NCBI RefSeq assembly: GCF_003789055.1
Contig: NZ_ML119092.1
Location: 1 to 64,000, forward strand
Direction: 5' to 3'
Length of the DNA stretch: 64,000 nt
From: Histidinibacterium lentulum
GTDB taxonomy: Bacteria; Pseudomonadota; Alphaproteobacteria; Rhodobacterales; Rhodobacteraceae
Position numbers and translations under genes: made by a program. This document shows positions 7,401 through 17,606 of the stretch, in pieces. Each line of letters begins with the position of its first letter. Within the stretch, counting starts at the first letter, position 1. The notes below the pieces were generated by a model that saw only the letters and a program-made list of their open reading frames with translations, did not search any database and was not told the DNA's origin.

Positions 7401-9401
7401 ATGTTCAAGAAACTGCTGATCGCCAACCGGGGCGAGATCGCCTGCCGGGTGATCAAAACCGCGCGGAAGATGGGGATCGCCACGGTGGCGGTGCATTCCG
7501 ACGCCGACCGCCATGCGCTGCATGTGGAGATGGCCGACGAGCGGGTCCATATCGGCCCGTCCCCCGCCAACCAGTCCTACATCGTGATCGAAAGGATCAT
7601 GGAGGCGATCCGGCAGACCGGCGCCGAGGCGGTGCATCCGGGCTACGGCTTTCTGAGCGAGAACCCGAAGTTCGCCGCCGCGCTCGAGGCCGAGGGCGTG
7701 GCCTTCGTCGGCCCGCCCGTGGGCGCGATCGAGGCGATGGGGGACAAGATCACCTCCAAGAAGATCGCCGCCGAGGCGGGGGTGTCGACCGTGCCGGGAT
7801 ACATGGGTCTGATCGCGGATGCCGAGGAGGCGGTGAAGATCGCCGGAGAGATCGGCTATCCGGTGATGATCAAGGCCAGCGCGGGCGGCGGCGGCAAGGG
7901 CATGCGGATCGCCTGGACCGATGCCGAGACGCGCGAGGGCTTCCAGTCCTCGAAGAACGAGGCGGCCGCGAGTTTCGGGGACGACCGCATCTTCATCGAG
8001 AAGTTCGTGACCCAGCCGCGGCATATCGAGATCCAGGTGCTCGCGGACAGCCACGGCAACGCGATCTACCTGCACGAGCGGGAATGCTCGATCCAGCGGC
8101 GGAACCAGAAGGTGATCGAGGAGGCGCCCTCGCCGTTCCTCGACGCGGAGACGCGCAAGCGGATGGGGGAGCAGGCGGTCGCGCTCGCCAAGGCCGTGGG
8201 CTATGCCAGCGCGGGCACCGTGGAATTCATCGTCGACGGCGAGAAGAACTTCTACTTTCTCGAGATGAACACGCGCCTGCAGGTGGAGCATCCGGTGACG
8301 GAGCTGATCACCGGCATCGACCTTGTCGAGCAGATGATCCGCGTGGCGAACGGCGAGGCGCTGTCGATCCGGCAGGAGGACGTTCAACTCAACGGCTGGG
8401 CCATGGAAAGCCGGCTTTATGCCGAGGACCCCTTTCGCGGCTTCCTGCCCTCGATCGGGCGGCTGACGCGCTATCGCCCGCCCGAGGAAGTGGCGGAGGC
8501 GACGCGGGCCGTGCGCAACGACACGGGCGTCTTCGAGGGCGGCGAGATCTCCATGTACTACGACCCGATGATCGCCAAGCTCTGCACCTGGGCGCCGACG
8601 CGGGAGGCCGCCATCGAGGAGATGCGGGTCGCCCTCGACGGGTTCGAGCTGGAGGGGATCGGGCACAACCTGCCTTTCCTCTCGGCGGTGATGGACCATC
8701 CCAAGTTCGTGGCGGGCGACATGACCACCGCCTTCATCGCCGAGGAATGGCCTGAGGGATTCCAGGGCGTGACCCTGCCGGAGCCGGCGCTGAGGCGCAT
8801 CGCAGCCACGGCGGCGGCGATGAACCGGGTGGCGGAGATCCGGCGCACGCGCGTCTCAGGCCGCCTTGGTAACCATGAGCGGCGCGTGGGCGAGGACTGG
8901 GTCGTCGGGCTGCAGGGCGAGAGCTGGCCAGTGACGGTGAAGGCCGACAGGGGCGGCGCGACGGTGCGGTTCGCCGATGGTGCGGCGCACCGGATCGAGA
9001 GCGACTGGACACCGGGCCAATCGCTGGCGCGGGCAACGGTGGACGGGGCGCCGCTCGTGCTGAAGGTCGACAAGATCACCGGCGGCTTTCGCCTGCGGAC
9101 GCGGGGCGCGGAGCTGAAGGTGCATGTGCGCACGCCGCGGCAGGCGGAGCTTGCGGCGCTGATGCCGGAGAAGCAGCCGCCCGACACCTCGAAACTGCTG
9201 CTCTGCCCGATGCCGGGCCTTGTGGTGAAGATCGACGTGGCCGAGGGCGACGAGGTGCAGGAGGGCCAGACCCTCTGCACCGTCGAGGCGATGAAGATGG
9301 AGAACATCCTGCGTGCCGAGCGCAAGGGCGTGGTGGCAAGGATCAACGCGGGCCCCGGAGACAGCCTCGCCGTGGACGACGTGATCATGGAGTTCGAATA
9401 G
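7401..9401 (+). CDS. pccA: Propionyl-CoA carboxylase, alpha (biotin carboxylase/BCCP) subunit
   Basis: This 666-residue protein has three parts in the usual order. A biotin carboxylase/ATP-grasp domain (about 1-450) contains KLLIANRGEIACRVI, the glycine-rich ATP loop KASAGGGGKGMR and the active-site region EMNTRLQVEHPVTE. The BT linker domain covers about 500-590. The C-terminal biotinyl domain carries EAMKMEN, with the biotinylated lysine at 632. It carboxylates its own biotin with bicarbonate and ATP for PccB. Length and layout match PccA of Ruegeria, whose holoenzyme structure is known. It has its own upstream hairpin region rather than being directly coupled to pccB. Confidence 0.97.
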   Translation: MFKKLLIANRGEIACRVIKTARKMGIATVAVHSDADRHALHVEMADERVHIGPSPANQSYIVIERIMEAIRQTGAEAVHPGYGFLSENPKFAAALEAEGVAFVGPPVGAIEAMGDKITSKKIAAEAGVSTVPGYMGLIADAEEAVKIAGEIGYPVMIKASAGGGGKGMRIAWTDAETREGFQSSKNEAAASFGDDRIFIEKFVTQPRHIEIQVLADSHGNAIYLHERECSIQRRNQKVIEEAPSPFLDAETRKRMGEQAVALAKAVGYASAGTVEFIVDGEKNFYFLEMNTRLQVEHPVTELITGIDLVEQMIRVANGEALSIRQEDVQLNGWAMESRLYAEDPFRGFLPSIGRLTRYRPPEEVAEATRAVRNDTGVFEGGEISMYYDPMIAKLCTWAPTREAAIEEMRVALDGFELEGIGHNLPFLSAVMDHPKFVAGDMTTAFIAEEWPEGFQGVTLPEPALRRIAATAAAMNRVAEIRRTRVSGRLGNHERRVGEDWVVGLQGESWPVTVKADRGGATVRFADGAAHRIESDWTPGQSLARATVDGAPLVLKVDKITGGFRLRTRGAELKVHVRTPRQAELAALMPEKQPPDTSKLLLCPMPGLVVKIDVAEGDEVQEGQTLCTVEAMKMENILRAERKGVVARINAGPGDSLAVDDVIMEFE

Positions 9402-9480
9402 GCCATGGGCGGGTGCACGGTAACCGGATGGCAACGGGCGGGGGGTATGGACCTTCCCCAAGCCCTTGCCGGAGGCTGCC

Positions 9481-9972
9481 GTGCGTCTGGTGTTCCTTGC
9501 CGCGTTCCTGGTCCTTGCCGCCTGCCGGCCCGAGTCGGGGGAGGAGGCGCGGGAAGCGGTGGCGCGCTGGCTCTACCCGGGGGAAGAACTGGCCTTCGGA
9601 TCGGGGAGGCGGTGCACGGCGGCTGCGTTCCGGCTGAACCAGCCGTTCCTGCGGGCCGAGGCGATCCAGGTCAGCGATGCGGACCAGGCCGTCTGGCATA
9701 TCGCGCAGGGCGAGGCCGTGGCGATGAGGGACGCGCGGCTGTCGCCCGACGGCCTGTCCCGGGTGCTGGTGGCGGCCGATCTGGCGGCGGGCGCGGCGCT
9801 GATCTCTGCGGTCACGGCCCCGAGGCCCTGCATGGGGGAGGCGATGACGCAGGGCGCGGGCGACCTGATGACCACGCCCGGCGCGGTGCTGATCTACGAC
9901 GGCCGCGCACGGGTCGTGGTGATCGCGGACCTCGGCCGGGGCGTCGCGCTCTATCTGCGCTCGCGGGACTGA
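9481..9972 (+). CDS. Predicted lipoprotein between pccA and mcm
   Basis: I start this at the GTG at 9481 because GGAGG lies five bases upstream; a TTG at 9466 is in frame but poor. The resulting 163-residue protein has a classic lipoprotein signal (MRLVFLAAFLVLAAC, lipidated C15). The remainder is a soluble domain of roughly 145 residues with cysteines in RRCTAA and PRPCMGE. No family is recognised. It follows pccA by 79 bp and may be cotranscribed; it converges with the DUF4174 gene. Confidence 0.75.
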   Translation: MRLVFLAAFLVLAACRPESGEEAREAVARWLYPGEELAFGSGRRCTAAAFRLNQPFLRAEAIQVSDADQAVWHIAQGEAVAMRDARLSPDGLSRVLVAADLAAGAALISAVTAPRPCMGEAMTQGAGDLMTTPGAVLIYDGRARVVVIADLGRGVALYLRSRD

Positions 9973-9988
9973 GAAGGCGCACTTGGCC

Positions 9989-10495
9989 TCAGCGACGGTC
10001 GCGAATCTCCTGCTGGCGCAGCGGCATCTTGTCGATGGAGCGGCTGAGCTCCCTGACCGACCAGGGCAGGGGCTTGCGCAGGGCGACCGTGCCGTCCTTT
10101 CCGACCAGGGCCAGCATGAAGCCGCGCGGGCGCAGCCTCTCGCGGATCGCGCTCTCGGCCGCGGGATCGGTATCGACCACAACGAGCACGTCGCGTTCCA
10201 CGAGGTCGGCTATGTCCGACTGCAGGAGCGACACCTGTTCCTGCACGTTGGGATCGAACGGGCTGTCGCCGAACACGACGAGCAACCGAGCCTGCCACAT
10301 GAAGTCCTGCGGGTCGATGTCGGACCCTTCGAAGAAGGTGCCGGGCTCTGCCTGCCAGCGCTCCAGTGCGGTCATCGGCGTCTCCGGATCGGCATCGGTG
10401 GCCTGCAGGCCCGACATCGCCGTGTCCTGCGCCATGACGGGCAGGGGCATCGCGGCGACGGCGAGAAGCAGGGCGGCGAGGAACTGTCTGGTCAT
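9989..10495 (-). CDS. Secreted DUF4174 domain protein
   Basis: This 168-residue protein has a clear signal peptide (MTRQFLAALLLAVAAMPLPVMA). Its C-terminal domain matches DUF4174: ARLLVVFGDSPFD, then a helix with LLQSDIADLVERDVLVVV and an RPRGFMLALVGKDG stretch. These proteins look like a degenerate thioredoxin-like fold without a CxxC pair, located in the periplasm. The function is not established. It is the only minus-strand gene in this stretch and is divergent from mcm; the two share a 149-bp upstream gap. Confidence 0.85.
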   Translation of the reverse strand: MTRQFLAALLLAVAAMPLPVMAQDTAMSGLQATDADPETPMTALERWQAEPGTFFEGSDIDPQDFMWQARLLVVFGDSPFDPNVQEQVSLLQSDIADLVERDVLVVVDTDPAAESAIRERLRPRGFMLALVGKDGTVALRKPLPWSVRELSRSIDKMPLRQQEIRDRR

Positions 10496-10644
10496 GGAAC
10501 AAGATATAGGGTTGCCCCGCGCCGAGACCCACCCCGAACCAGCCTGCCCCCATCACATTTTCACGCCCCGCGCGTCATGTCGCACCGGGGCCGACCACAT
10601 CCGGGCCGCGCAGGGCGCGTGCCCCCCATCCGGAGGAGAGTGCC

Positions 10645-12780
<2,136 letters not shown>

Positions 12781-12937
12781 AGGAGGGCGGCCCCGGCTCT
12801 CCCACTTCGGGCTGGAAGGACCCTTGGGGGGAGGGCGAAAGCCCCGCTTTCACCCCGGGAGGCAGGCAGTCCCCCGTCCTTGTGTGCGAGGGAATGACCG
12901 TCGGGCGCGCGCGCGGCGATCTCCGGGGGCTGTGCTG

Positions 12938-13528
12938 ATGCGGCTCGATCATCTTGCCGTGGCCGCGAGCGACCTTTCCGAGGGCGTGGCCGTCGTGGAG
13001 GAGGCGTTGGGCGTGACGCTCGATGCGGGCGGGCAGCATGTGCGGTTCGGCACCCACAACCGGTTGCTGGGCCTGGGCGATATCTACCTCGAGGTGATCG
13101 CACCGGAGCCCGGGACCGATCCGGGCCGGCCCCGATGGTTCGGGCTCGATGCCTTCGAGGGGCCCCCGAGGCTGCTGACCTGGCTCTGCGCGGTGGACGA
13201 TCTCGACACGGCGCTGGACGTGCATCCGACGGGCGCCGAGGCGCTGGCACTGTCGCGGGGCGACCTGTCCTGGCGCTTCGGGGCGCGGCCGGACGGGGCG
13301 CTGCCGATGGAGGGGCTGCATCCCACGTTCCTCGAATGGGCACCGGGCACGCGGCATCCCGCGGAGCGGCTGCCGGACCGGGGCTGCCGGCTGGCCCGGC
13401 TCGTCGTGCGCCACCCGCAGGCAGCGACCATTCCTCGCCCCGACGATCCGCGCGTCGCGCTGGAGGCGTGCGCGACGGGAATCGAGGCCTGGATCGAGAC
13501 CCCCCACGGCGTGCGACGGCTGCCCTGA
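12938..13528 (+). CDS. VOC/glyoxalase-like protein
   Basis: This 196-residue cytoplasmic protein starts with the vicinal-oxygen-chelate pattern MRLDHLAVAASDLSEGVAVV. It continues with GGQHVRFGTHNRLLGLGDIYLEVIAPEP, as in glyoxalase-like (Glyoxalase_3 type) domains. The histidine of DHLAVA and the glutamate of YLEVI are the usual metal-ligand positions. The substrate is unknown. It follows mcm by 157 bp; that gap has GC-rich partial repeats but no gene. The methylmalonyl-CoA epimerase of this pathway is also a VOC protein, but this sequence lacks the epimerase pattern, so I do not assign that role. Confidence 0.85.
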   Translation: MRLDHLAVAASDLSEGVAVVEEALGVTLDAGGQHVRFGTHNRLLGLGDIYLEVIAPEPGTDPGRPRWFGLDAFEGPPRLLTWLCAVDDLDTALDVHPTGAEALALSRGDLSWRFGARPDGALPMEGLHPTFLEWAPGTRHPAERLPDRGCRLARLVVRHPQAATIPRPDDPRVALEACATGIEAWIETPHGVRRLP

Positions 13529-13618
13529 TCCGGCCCGCCCGCGCGGGTCGTATCCCTGCGTCACTGCGGATCGAAAACGCCTCTGACATCGCGGGGCGCA
13601 CAGGTTAGGCTGCGCGCC

Positions 13619-14299
13619 ATGTCGATATGGTCCCGCATCGCCGACGCTCTTGCCGCCCTTCGGGCCGGAGAGGGCCTGTCTGCCGTCTTCGACGCGCTCC
13701 GAAGCCCGCCGGAGCGGCGCGCGGCCTTCGCCATTGCCGTGATCGCGCTGGGCGCGAAGATGGCCAAGGCCGACGGGCGCGTGACCCGCGACGAGGTGAC
13801 CGCCTTTCGCGAAGTGTTCCACATCCCGCGCGAGCAGGAAAAGAACGCGGCGCGGTTGTTCAATCTGGCGCGCGAAGACGTGGCGGGGTTCGAGGAATAC
13901 GCGGCCCGGATCGCGGCGATGTTCTCGGGTCAGTCGCAGACGCTCTGCGACCTGATGGAGGGTCTCTTTCACATCGCGCTTGCGGACGACACCTACGATC
14001 CGCGCGAGGATGCCTTTCTGCGTCGGGTCGCGGAGATCTTCGGCTTCGACGAGGCGCGGTTCCGGCGGCTGCGCGCCCAGTTCGTGCCCGATGCCGAGAG
14101 CGATCCCTACGACCTGCTCGGCGTCCCGCCCGGCGCGCCTCTGGAGGAGGTGCGCAGCGCCTGGCGCCAGATGGTGCGCGACAGCCATCCGGACGTGATG
14201 ATCGCGCGGGGCGTGCCGGAAGAGGCCGTCAAGCTCGCGGAGAAGCGGCTCATCGCGGTGAACCGGGCCTGGGAGGAAATCAGCGCGGCCCGCGCATGA
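13619..14299 (+). CDS. TerB plus J-domain (DjlA-like) co-chaperone
   Basis: This 226-residue protein joins an N-terminal TerB-like helical domain (about 35-145, with AKADGRVTRDEVTAF and a second IALADDTYDPREDAF acidic helix) to a C-terminal J domain (about 162-226). The J domain has YDLLGVPPGAPLEEVRSAW and the invariant HPD in RDSHPDV, so it should stimulate a DnaK partner. E. coli DjlA has a transmembrane anchor at the N-terminus; here none is visible, so the protein is probably cytosolic or peripheral. It is followed seven bases later by the phosphoesterase gene, likely an operon. Confidence 0.9.
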   Translation: MSIWSRIADALAALRAGEGLSAVFDALRSPPERRAAFAIAVIALGAKMAKADGRVTRDEVTAFREVFHIPREQEKNAARLFNLAREDVAGFEEYAARIAAMFSGQSQTLCDLMEGLFHIALADDTYDPREDAFLRRVAEIFGFDEARFRRLRAQFVPDAESDPYDLLGVPPGAPLEEVRSAWRQMVRDSHPDVMIARGVPEEAVKLAEKRLIAVNRAWEEISAARA

Positions 14300-14306
14300 G
14301 GCGGAC

Positions 14307-15308
14307 ATGAGGATCGCCACCTACAACGTCGAGTGGTTCACACATCTCTTCGACGATGCGGGCCGCTTTCTGCCCTATGACGGCTGGTCGGGCCGGCGCG
14401 AGGTGCGGCGCGGCAGTCAGGCGCGGGCGCTGGGGCGGGTGTTCCGGGCAATGGACGCCGACGCTATCATGGTGATCGAGGCGCCCGACGACCACCGGAA
14501 CCGAGACGCAGCGGCCGCCCTGCGAACCTTCGCCGCGCGGTTCCGGTTGCGGACGCGGGAGGTGCTGCTCGGTTTCGTGAACGATACCCAGCAGGAGATC
14601 GCGCTGCTCTACGACCGCGCCAGGCTGGAGGCCTGGCATGCCCCGTCGGAGTTGGGCGCCCCCAGGTTCGACGGGCAGTTCCGCATCGACCTCGACATCG
14701 ACCGCGCGCCGGAGCGGGTGATCTGGTCGAAACCGCCGCTGGAGGCGGAGATCCTGACGGCGACCGGCACCGCGCTGCGCATGATCGGTGTACATGCCAA
14801 ATCCAAGGCGCCCCATGGTGCGCGGACCGAGGCGCAGATGATGGCGGTCTCCATCGCCAACCGGCGCAAGCAGCTGGCGCAGTGCATCTGGCTGAGAAAG
14901 CGCGTGGAGGCCCATCTGGCGGCGGGCGAGGACCTGATCGTACTGGGGGATTTCAACGACGGCCCCGGGCTCGACGCATACGAGACGCTCTTCGGGCGCT
15001 CGGGGGTGGAGATCGTGCTGGGGGACGGCGAGGGCAGGCGGCTTTTCGATCCCCATGCAAAGGCGGCGCTCGGACCGCCCTCTGCCGCTCGGCCGACCAC
15101 AGCGCGGTTCAGGCTGCCGCCCGACGGGCGTTATCTGACGGCGCTTCTCGATTACGTGATGCTGTCCGAGGGTTTGATGTCGAAACGGCCCGCCTGGCGC
15201 ATCTGGCATCCTTTCGAGGACCCCGAATGCTATGCCGATCCGGTGCTTCGGAGGGCCCTGCTCGCGGCTTCGGACCATTTTCCGGTCTCGGTGGACCTCG
15301 ACATATGA
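14307..15308 (+). CDS. Endonuclease/exonuclease/phosphatase family protein
   Basis: This 333-residue EEP-fold metal-dependent phosphoesterase starts MRIATYNVEWF. The metal and catalytic motifs are MVIEAPD (a glutamate), IGVHAKS, LGDFNDGPG (Asp/Asn) and the terminal SDHFPV. The substrate could be DNA or another phosphodiester; sequence does not decide. No signal peptide is present. It lies seven bases after the J-domain gene and 40 bp before a small secreted protein. Confidence 0.88.
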   Translation: MRIATYNVEWFTHLFDDAGRFLPYDGWSGRREVRRGSQARALGRVFRAMDADAIMVIEAPDDHRNRDAAAALRTFAARFRLRTREVLLGFVNDTQQEIALLYDRARLEAWHAPSELGAPRFDGQFRIDLDIDRAPERVIWSKPPLEAEILTATGTALRMIGVHAKSKAPHGARTEAQMMAVSIANRRKQLAQCIWLRKRVEAHLAAGEDLIVLGDFNDGPGLDAYETLFGRSGVEIVLGDGEGRRLFDPHAKAALGPPSAARPTTARFRLPPDGRYLTALLDYVMLSEGLMSKRPAWRIWHPFEDPECYADPVLRRALLAASDHFPVSVDLDI

Positions 15309-15348
15309 GGGTCTTGGGCAGAACCGTGGGCCATCCTATATCGGTCGG

Positions 15349-15741
15349 ATGAGACAGATCGCCCTGATATCCGCCGTCGCCGTCGCCCTCGCGCTGCCCG
15401 CCGCAGCACAGGAGGATGCGGCTCCTGAAACGCCGCCCGCCAGCGATGGCGGAACCCTCATGGAGGAGGGCGCGCGGATGATCCTGCGCGGTCTCCTGCA
15501 GGAGCTGGAGCCGGCCATCGAGGACCTCGAGAGCCGCAGCGGAGAGCTGCGCGAGGGGTTCGAGGCGCTGGCCTCGGAGATGGGTCCCGCGATCCGCGAC
15601 ATCCTGCGGCTGGTGGACGAAGCGCGTTACTACGAGGCGCCGGAGGTTCTGCCCAACGGCGACATCGTCATCCGCCGCAAGCCCGATGCGCCGCCCTATG
15701 TGCCGGACGAGACCGCGGACGACGATGCAGTCGATCTTTGA
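15349..15741 (+). CDS. Small secreted acidic protein
   Basis: This 130-residue protein has a signal peptide (MRQIALISAVAVALALPAAAQ). The mature part is acidic, with a predicted long helix (about 45-95, LLQELEPAIEDLESRSGELREGFEAL) with heptad-like spacing, followed by YYEAPEVLPNGDIVIRRKPDAP. That last segment resembles the conserved tail of small periplasmic proteins seen in Rhodobacteraceae. I do not know its function. It converges with ppx, 28 bp away. Confidence 0.8.
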   Translation: MRQIALISAVAVALALPAAAQEDAAPETPPASDGGTLMEEGARMILRGLLQELEPAIEDLESRSGELREGFEALASEMGPAIRDILRLVDEARYYEAPEVLPNGDIVIRRKPDAPPYVPDETADDDAVDL

Positions 15742-15769
15742 GAAGCGAAGGGGCGCGTGACTTCGCGCT

Positions 15770-17317
15770 CTACGCGAAGCTGACCTCGCAGGAGCCGCCG
15801 AGGGCGCCTGCCAGCGCCTTGAGCCGGGCCTCGGCCACCTCGCCGAAGAGGGGACGTGCGGCCTCGGAGAGGGTCAGCTTCAGGACCTTCTTCTTGGGAT
15901 GCCAGGCCAGCTTGCCCGGCCGCTCGTCCGTCGCCATCCAGAGCATCGCGCCGAAGCGCATGGCGCGGCCCAGGACCTCGGCCTCGGCCTGCTCCTCGAG
16001 GGAGATCAGGTTGAAGAGCCGGTCATAGACCGTGCCTTCCCGTTTCGAGGAATAGCGGTGCATGAGGGCGAGGCCGAGAAAGATGCGCTCGCCATGCTTC
16101 AGGCCGCCGAGGTTCGCGCGGGTGGCGTTGTCGAAGGTCACCTCGGCGCGGTAGTCGGGATGGGCGCGCCAGCTCACGTCATGCAGCAGGCAGGCGGCCT
16201 TGATGATCCGCTTCTTCTGCCAGTCGGCCCGGGGAAAGAGCGGCTTGACGAAATCGTAGAGTACCCGGCCGAAGCCGGGCAGGCGGGCGTCCTTGGCCTC
16301 GGCGAAGCGGGCGCTTTCGATCAGGGGATCGCGGGCTCGGAGGTCGGGCGACATCGCCTCGTAGAGCATCCCCTCGCGGATGCCGTAGGAGGAGATGGTG
16401 ATGTCCTTGGGTTTGAAGCGGCGGACGAGCTCGGTCAGCACGACGGAGGCGAGGGGAACGAGGGACATCCGGGCGTCGGAGATTCCGGTGCGGGCGCGGA
16501 GCTCGGCGATGTCATGCTTGCGGATATGCTCGGCGGTACGGCCGATGTCGGCGGGCTTCATCCGGTATTCGTGGAGCACATGGAGCGGGTAGTTGGTGCG
16601 GTCCATGTCGACGCGGGCGAAGGCGCGCCAGGAGCCGCCGACGAGAAAGAGCCGCTCGCCGGTGGTGGCGCCCATCCGGTGGAAGAGATCGTCGAGGATG
16701 CCGCGAACGTGTGTCTCGAGTCCCTTCCGTCCGCCCTTCACGGCGCCGAGCTTCAGCGGCCCGAGAGGCGAGGTGAGTCGGTCGCCGACCTCACCGCCTG
16801 AAAGGCGGGCAAGCTCCATGGACGAGCCGCCGATATCGCAGACGAGGCCGTAGGAGCCGGGCCAGCCGAGGAGCACGCCCTGGGCGGAGAGGCGCGCCTC
16901 TTCGGCGCCGTCGACGATCATGAGCTTCACGCCGGTTTCGCGCTCGATCAGGTCGGCGAACTCGGGGCCGTCTTCGGCGTCGCGCATGGCGGCCGTCGCG
17001 ACGGTGGTGAGGGGGGAGATGCCCAGGCGGTCGGCGAGGGCAGTGAAGCGGCGGATCGCGGAGAGCGCCCGGAGGCGGCCCTCGGGGTTGAGGCGGCCGG
17101 TCTCGCCGAGGCCGGCGCCGAGGCCGGCCATGACCTTCTCGTTGTAGAAATAGGCGGGGCTTCGGGCGGCGCCGTCGAAGACGACGAGGCGGACGGAGTT
17201 GGAACCGACGTCGATCACGCCCACGCGGGAGAGGTTCTGGACGTCGGGATCGTCCAGGAGGGGCCGGCCAAAGCCTTCCCAGTCCTCGCCGGGGGCAGCG
17301 CTGCTTTTGTCGTCCAT
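15770..17317 (-). CDS. ppx: Exopolyphosphatase (Ppx/GppA family)
   Basis: This 515-residue protein starts MDDKSSAAPGEDW. It has the Ppx/GppA N-terminal ASKHA ATPase-fold motifs VIDVGSNSVRLVVFD (about 34-48), ATAAMRDA and CDIGGSSMEL. The C-terminal HD-like region includes ACLLHDVSWRAHPDYRAE. It would degrade polyphosphate, or pppGpp in GppA-type members. A longer in-frame start at 17356 has no visible ribosome site. It lies downstream of ppk on the same strand, so synthesis and degradation of polyphosphate are encoded together, although 289 bp separate them and ppx may have its own promoter. Confidence 0.93.
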   Translation of the reverse strand: MDDKSSAAPGEDWEGFGRPLLDDPDVQNLSRVGVIDVGSNSVRLVVFDGAARSPAYFYNEKVMAGLGAGLGETGRLNPEGRLRALSAIRRFTALADRLGISPLTTVATAAMRDAEDGPEFADLIERETGVKLMIVDGAEEARLSAQGVLLGWPGSYGLVCDIGGSSMELARLSGGEVGDRLTSPLGPLKLGAVKGGRKGLETHVRGILDDLFHRMGATTGERLFLVGGSWRAFARVDMDRTNYPLHVLHEYRMKPADIGRTAEHIRKHDIAELRARTGISDARMSLVPLASVVLTELVRRFKPKDITISSYGIREGMLYEAMSPDLRARDPLIESARFAEAKDARLPGFGRVLYDFVKPLFPRADWQKKRIIKAACLLHDVSWRAHPDYRAEVTFDNATRANLGGLKHGERIFLGLALMHRYSSKREGTVYDRLFNLISLEEQAEAEVLGRAMRFGAMLWMATDERPGKLAWHPKKKVLKLTLSEAARPLFGEVAEARLKALAGALGGSCEVSFA

Positions 17318-17606
17318 CCTGGGCTCAGGCTTGCCCCAGCGCGGGGGACAGTGCAAGGGAAAGGAGCGGGGGAGAGGGTTGGTCCCACGATGGGACCGCT
17401 GGCAAGGCTTTGATTCCGTTCAGATAAAGGGTTAACGTCGGGTCGGTCGGTACGCGCCGGGGGCGTGACGCGAGAAAGCTTCGGCGGGGTCGCCCTGGTG
17501 GCGGGGCGGGCGGGTCGGCGTGGGGGTTGATGCGGGGTCGTGGGCTGGAACCCTTCCCTAAGGATGGCTCGACCGGGGCGGAGCATTGCCCGCGTCCGGG
17601 TCCTCC
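17318..17606 (-). promoter_or_regulatory. 289-bp gap between ppk and ppx
   Basis: No gene is supported. It contains the hairpin GGTCCCA-cga-TGGGACC (17381-17397), which could end ppk transcripts or act in the ppx leader. A lower-GC patch at about 17406-17440 (minus strand GTTAACCCTTTATCTGAAC) is a plausible place for a ppx promoter. I could not fit convincing -35/-10 boxes or a Pho box. Confidence 0.35.

Noticed and set aside
12781-12937. Further copy of the hairpin-plus-tail repeat in the mcm-VOC gap
   Set aside because: It has GGGCGAAAGCCC-like and CCCCGGGA pieces but lacks the TATTTCCGGCCAGA tail, so I did not count it.
12938-13528. VOC protein next to mcm as methylmalonyl-CoA epimerase
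   Set aside because: The epimerase is about 135 residues with a different metal-ligand pattern; this 196-residue protein matches glyoxalase-like members better.
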